A stretch of 42,059 bases of DNA from a virus: positions 1-42,059 of the IMG/VR virus record IMGVR_UViG_3300033153_004976, one strand, 5' to 3'. This document shows positions 39,516-42,059 of the stretch, piece after piece. Position numbers and translations under genes: made by a program. The notes below the pieces were generated by a model. That model did not search any database and was not told the DNA's origin. It saw only the letters and a program-made list of their open reading frames with translations. Each line of letters begins with the position of its first letter. The first letter of the stretch is position 1.

Positions 39516-41234
39516 GTGAGTTTTAAACCACCTAGTGGGGGCGGCGGATCACCTGGCGGAGCAGATACTAACGTTCAATATAACGATGGAGGAAGTTTCG
39601 GAGGAGAAGCAGCATTCACTTATAATAAAACAACAGATACTCTGACTGCTGTCAATATGGCGGCAGCGTTTACTGGTAATTTAACTGGTAATGCAGACAC
39701 AGTAACAAATGCAACTTTAACTACAGCATTAACAGTCGATACAGGAACTCTAACTTTAACTGCTAATGTAGCAAATACTTCAGTTCTTACAATAGGAGCT
39801 GGAGCATCTTCTGTTTCTGGAGCAAATACAGGAGATCAAACTAATGTAACAGGAACTTCAGCTACAGTTACAGGGGCAACACAGGCAGCAATTACAACAT
39901 GTGCTGCTTTAACAACATCTGGAGCTTTAGCGGCAGGATCAATTGCAAGTGGATTTGGAACTATAGCTACAGGAAATTCAATCACTGGATCAGTTTTAGT
40001 AGCAACAGGTACAGCTAGTTTAACTCTGGGAACAGCCTCAAGTGCTACAGGACAAATTATTTTACAAGATGCTGGAGGAGCAAATACAGTTACAATCCAG
40101 CCAGGAGCTAGTGCAGCTTCAGTAACTTATACATGGCCTACAAATGTTGGAGGGGCTGGAACTCAATTAACAGATGCTGCAGGAAACGGAACTCTTTCAT
40201 GGGCAGCAGCAGGTGGAGGAACTCTTCAGCAAGCTTTTGATGCAGGACAAACTATAACTATAGCAGATAATGACAACCAAACACTTTTAATCACAAATAA
40301 CGATACCACTTCAGATCAAGATACACTTCAAATAGTTGTACCAGATGGACAAGCAGGTAAAATGATCTGGTTAGATCATAATGATACTGGAGCAGGAGTT
40401 GCATTAGATATCGACAGTGAATCAGCAACAGGAAATGCAATAAATATAAATGTAGCTACAACTACTGGAGATGGAGGTGCAATAAATATCGTTGGTAATA
40501 ATTTAAGTACTGGTTCTTTAGTTAAAATTTATTCAAATACAGTTGCAGATGGTGGGGAACTTTTATGGATTCATAATGATAACGAAGCAAGTGGTGACCA
40601 AACAACTTTATTAGTGACACAAGATGGTGGCAAAACAGCGGTAAGGGTTGAGCAAAATAGAGATTTTGATGGAATATTTGTAGATACTGATGCTACTACT
40701 CAAGATGGTATATTTATAAATGCTCGTGATTTAGTAGTAGGAAATGCAGCAGTTTTCGATAGTGATTCTGATGATATTACTAGTGGACGTGTATTACACT
40801 GTTTACTGAATCCAAATAATATCACAGCAGACAAAACTGGAGAAGCTGCATTTATTGAGGTGAGTAGAACAAATACAGCAGCAGCAGCAAGATCAGATGA
40901 TTTTGATGCATTGTCTGTTAAAAGAACAAATGTAAATACTAACGGAGGTGGTTCGCTGACAACAGCAGGTAGTGTGCTTAGATTAGAAAATATTCGAACA
41001 GAAAGTGCGGGAACGGTTACAGATACTATTATTCCATTAGAGATTGCTAATAATGCAGTGGTTGACACTAATTTTACTTTAATAGCTAAATATGGAACTG
41101 TTCAGGTATTCGTTTCGGATGGTACATCTCCAAATACTAATCTTACAGGAGTACAAGGGGATATATGCTACGGAGCTGATGGGGGTAAAGCATATTCCTG
41201 TACAACTACAGGAACTACTTGGACAGCATTTTAA
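39516..41234 (+). CDS. Fibre-type structural protein, 572 aa
   Basis: The protein starts at GTG, supported by TTTTTAACC about 10 nt upstream. The N-terminus SGGGGSPGGADTNVQYNDGG, then SFGGEAAFTYNKTTDTLT, is a module found at the head of many phage fibre proteins. The rest is Thr/Ala/Gly-rich beta repeat (LTTALTVDTGTLTLTANVAN). The C-terminal part (GTSPNTNLTGVQGDICYGAD) resembles fibre tips with a G-D-I-C-Y-G motif. No collar domain is present. It resembles the 33755 protein in style. Confidence 0.7.
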   Translation: MSFKPPSGGGGSPGGADTNVQYNDGGSFGGEAAFTYNKTTDTLTAVNMAAAFTGNLTGNADTVTNATLTTALTVDTGTLTLTANVANTSVLTIGAGASSVSGANTGDQTNVTGTSATVTGATQAAITTCAALTTSGALAAGSIASGFGTIATGNSITGSVLVATGTASLTLGTASSATGQIILQDAGGANTVTIQPGASAASVTYTWPTNVGGAGTQLTDAAGNGTLSWAAAGGGTLQQAFDAGQTITIADNDNQTLLITNNDTTSDQDTLQIVVPDGQAGKMIWLDHNDTGAGVALDIDSESATGNAININVATTTGDGGAINIVGNNLSTGSLVKIYSNTVADGGELLWIHNDNEASGDQTTLLVTQDGGKTAVRVEQNRDFDGIFVDTDATTQDGIFINARDLVVGNAAVFDSDSDDITSGRVLHCLLNPNNITADKTGEAAFIEVSRTNTAAAARSDDFDALSVKRTNVNTNGGGSLTTAGSVLRLENIRTESAGTVTDTIIPLEIANNAVVDTNFTLIAKYGTVQVFVSDGTSPNTNLTGVQGDICYGADGGKAYSCTTTGTTWTAF

Positions 41235-41260
41235 TCTTTTATTTTTTTAACCTATATAGT

Positions 41261-41584
41261 ATGAAAGTTGAGGTAAAACTCAAAGGTGCTCTAAGATCAT
41301 TATTCTATGATGGGCCTACTCCGAAGGAATTTGATGTTCAATCAGGAAAACTCGGAGATGCTGACAGTTGTATGAAAAAGATTTTAGAAGGATCAAAAAC
41401 TGAGGAGGCTGGAGTAGATCCAAGAGGGAATCGAATGTTCCAGATTAAATTCAGCAAAGATCCAATCACCTTCATTCCTGCTGAAATAGCCATTTTAAAA
41501 GAGCTATTTGATGCAAAAACTAAATGGAGCCATGAAGAAGCACCAGTAGCCTTAGAACTTAAAGCCCTATTTGAAGGGAAATAA
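41261..41584 (+). CDS. Hypothetical protein, 107 aa
   Basis: The ATG at 41261 is chosen over 41219 because TTTAACC stands 9 nt upstream and the longer frame would add a stray hydrophobic segment and overlap the fibre gene. The protein (MKVEVKLKGALRSLFYDGPT, then PITFIPAEIAILKELFDAKT) is soluble with a helical C-terminus. Similar small proteins occur near tail genes, but no function is recognised. Confidence 0.65.
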   Translation: MKVEVKLKGALRSLFYDGPTPKEFDVQSGKLGDADSCMKKILEGSKTEEAGVDPRGNRMFQIKFSKDPITFIPAEIAILKELFDAKTKWSHEEAPVALELKALFEGK

Positions 41585-41633
41585 AAGCCCCTAGAAAAGC
41601 CCTTAGAAGTCTCAATATCCTTAAAATGTAACA

Positions 41634-41762
41634 ATGTCAGATGTAAAGACAATGGAGATAAAAGTTTACATTGATGAAGCAAAATCAACCGGATTGGTAA
41701 CTGAAGATACAGAAAAAGCGTTAGAACAAATTAAATTAGTAGCTAAACTAAAGAGAAGATAG
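41634..41762 (+). CDS. Small helical protein, 42 aa
   Basis: The frame MSDVKTMEIKVYIDEAKSTG, then LVTEDTEKALEQIKLVAKLK, starts at ATG just after TGTAACA and ends at TAG. It is helical and charged. It runs directly into a second coding-like frame (41759-41875) that lacks a normal start, so the two may be one protein joined by a frameshift or two coupled peptides. Confidence 0.5.
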   Translation: MSDVKTMEIKVYIDEAKSTGLVTEDTEKALEQIKLVAKLKRR

Positions 41763-41875
41763 AAAATCTTAGAGAATTATACAGAAAAAAGCTTATAAGT
41801 TTCAAACAATTAGATGCAGTTACTAGAGGTATACATAAAGAGTTATTAGAACAAATATTCGATTTAGAAACATAA
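41759..41875 (+). CDS. Possible 38-aa peptide without a standard start
   Basis: From ATA 41759 the frame reads IENLRELYRKKLISFKQLDA, then VTRGIHKELLEQIFDLET, ending at a TAA before the membrane protein gene. The sequence looks coding (helical, charged) but no ATG, GTG or TTG is in frame after the stop at 41744. It could start at ATA, be reached by a -1 shift from the gene before it, or reflect an indel. Confidence 0.35.
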   Translation: MENLRELYRKKLISFKQLDAVTRGIHKELLEQIFDLET

Positions 41876-41885
41876 CCACATAATT

Positions 41886-42059
41886 ATGGCCGAAGAACAA
41901 GTAATAAATTTACTTTATGAACTAGCAAAAGAAAACGCAGCTCATATAAAGGTATTAAATTCTGAATATGGAATGATTGCTGCTGATGTAAGATGGTTAA
42001 AAGTATTCTTTTTTATGGTAGCAGGTCCATCAATAGCAGCTATAATTACAGCATTTTAT
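41886..42059 (+). CDS. Small membrane protein, N-terminal part (continues at 1-125)
   Basis: The ATG at 41886, with TAACC 9 nt upstream, opens the 67-residue protein MAEEQVINLLYELAKENAAH, then IKVLNSEYGMIAADVRW, whose frame passes the join and ends at base 125. The N-terminal half is an amphipathic helix and the C-terminal half one membrane span. This resembles XhlA-like lysis accessories, but it lies far from the endolysin and holin-like genes, so another membrane role is possible. Confidence 0.8.
   Translation, partial: MAEEQVINLLYELAKENAAHIKVLNSEYGMIAADVRWLKVFFFMVAGPSIAAIITAFY
41965..42059. repeat. Terminal direct repeat, right copy
   Basis: This is an exact copy of bases 1-95. Its position inside a continuous gene indicates circularity or circular permutation of the molecule rather than a special end sequence. 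Confidence 0.95.

Noticed and set aside
1-42059. Alternative genetic code with TGA as Trp or Gly (codes 4 or 25)
   Set aside because: Only two genes show a suspicious TGA. Elsewhere TGA ends genes in ATGA overlaps (18946, 20042, 24731, 26179, 26491, 31136), and the large structural genes contain no in-frame TGA.
1-42059. CRISPR array, insertion sequence or integrase/attachment module
   Set aside because: No regularly spaced direct repeats, no transposase or recombinase motif, and no obvious att core were seen.

Overview
The window looks like the complete genome of a tailed, short-tailed (podovirus-like) bacteriophage. Bases 1-95 are repeated exactly at 41965-42059 and lie inside one open gene that reads across the join, so the molecule is circular or circularly permuted with a unit of 41,964 bp. 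It is AT-rich and uses the standard bacterial code (TAA, TAG and TGA all end genes, with many ATGA and TAATG overlaps). Promoters resemble sigma70 (TTGACA/TATAAT). Shine-Dalgarno sites are nearly absent: about half of the starts are instead preceded at 8-11 nt by TTAAC. The host is a bacterium with peptidoglycan (the phage carries an amidase endolysin and a CHAP domain), but the sequence does not name it.

Layout. (1) A rightward late operon runs from a promoter at 25085-25112, through the end of the window and the join, to a terminator at 14396-14422. It encodes, in order, small zinc-finger and coiled-coil proteins, terminase small and large subunits, portal, scaffold, a decoration-like protein, major capsid protein, fibre and spike proteins, a membrane peptide, three very basic small proteins, a head-tail adaptor, a gp10-like tail hub, a collar-domain fibre, two large ejection-type internal proteins (1046 and 1720 aa), an endolysin and a holin-like protein. 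(2) A leftward block from 22431 to 14420 holds about 25 small accessory genes: a Cro-like regulator, an SSB-like protein, HNH endonucleases, zinc ribbons and small coiled-coil proteins, plus two tRNA-like sequences. (3) A short rightward block (22511-24976) holds a basic protein, a ParB-domain protein, a roughly 300-nt apparently noncoding transcript with its own promoter, and small zinc proteins.

No DNA polymerase, helicase, primase, integrase or RNA polymerase was recognised. Replication must rely mostly on the host or on unrecognised genes, and the ParB-like and Cro-like genes leave open a plasmid-like stage. Six intact HNH genes and one broken one are a heavy load of potential homing endonucleases.

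The most striking observation is in the large terminase gene. It has an in-frame TGA inside the Walker A motif, flanked by identical CGA codons. Skipping exactly six bases would restore the family-typical AHRRCGKTT, and a free-standing HNH gene lies directly upstream. This is reminiscent of the bypass insert and mobile endonuclease of T4 gene 60. Other points of interest are the genome-wide TTAAC start motif, two structured RNAs around 23.9-25.1 kb, a tRNA-Leu-like gene with an oversized interior, and a possible pseudoknot after the capsid gene.
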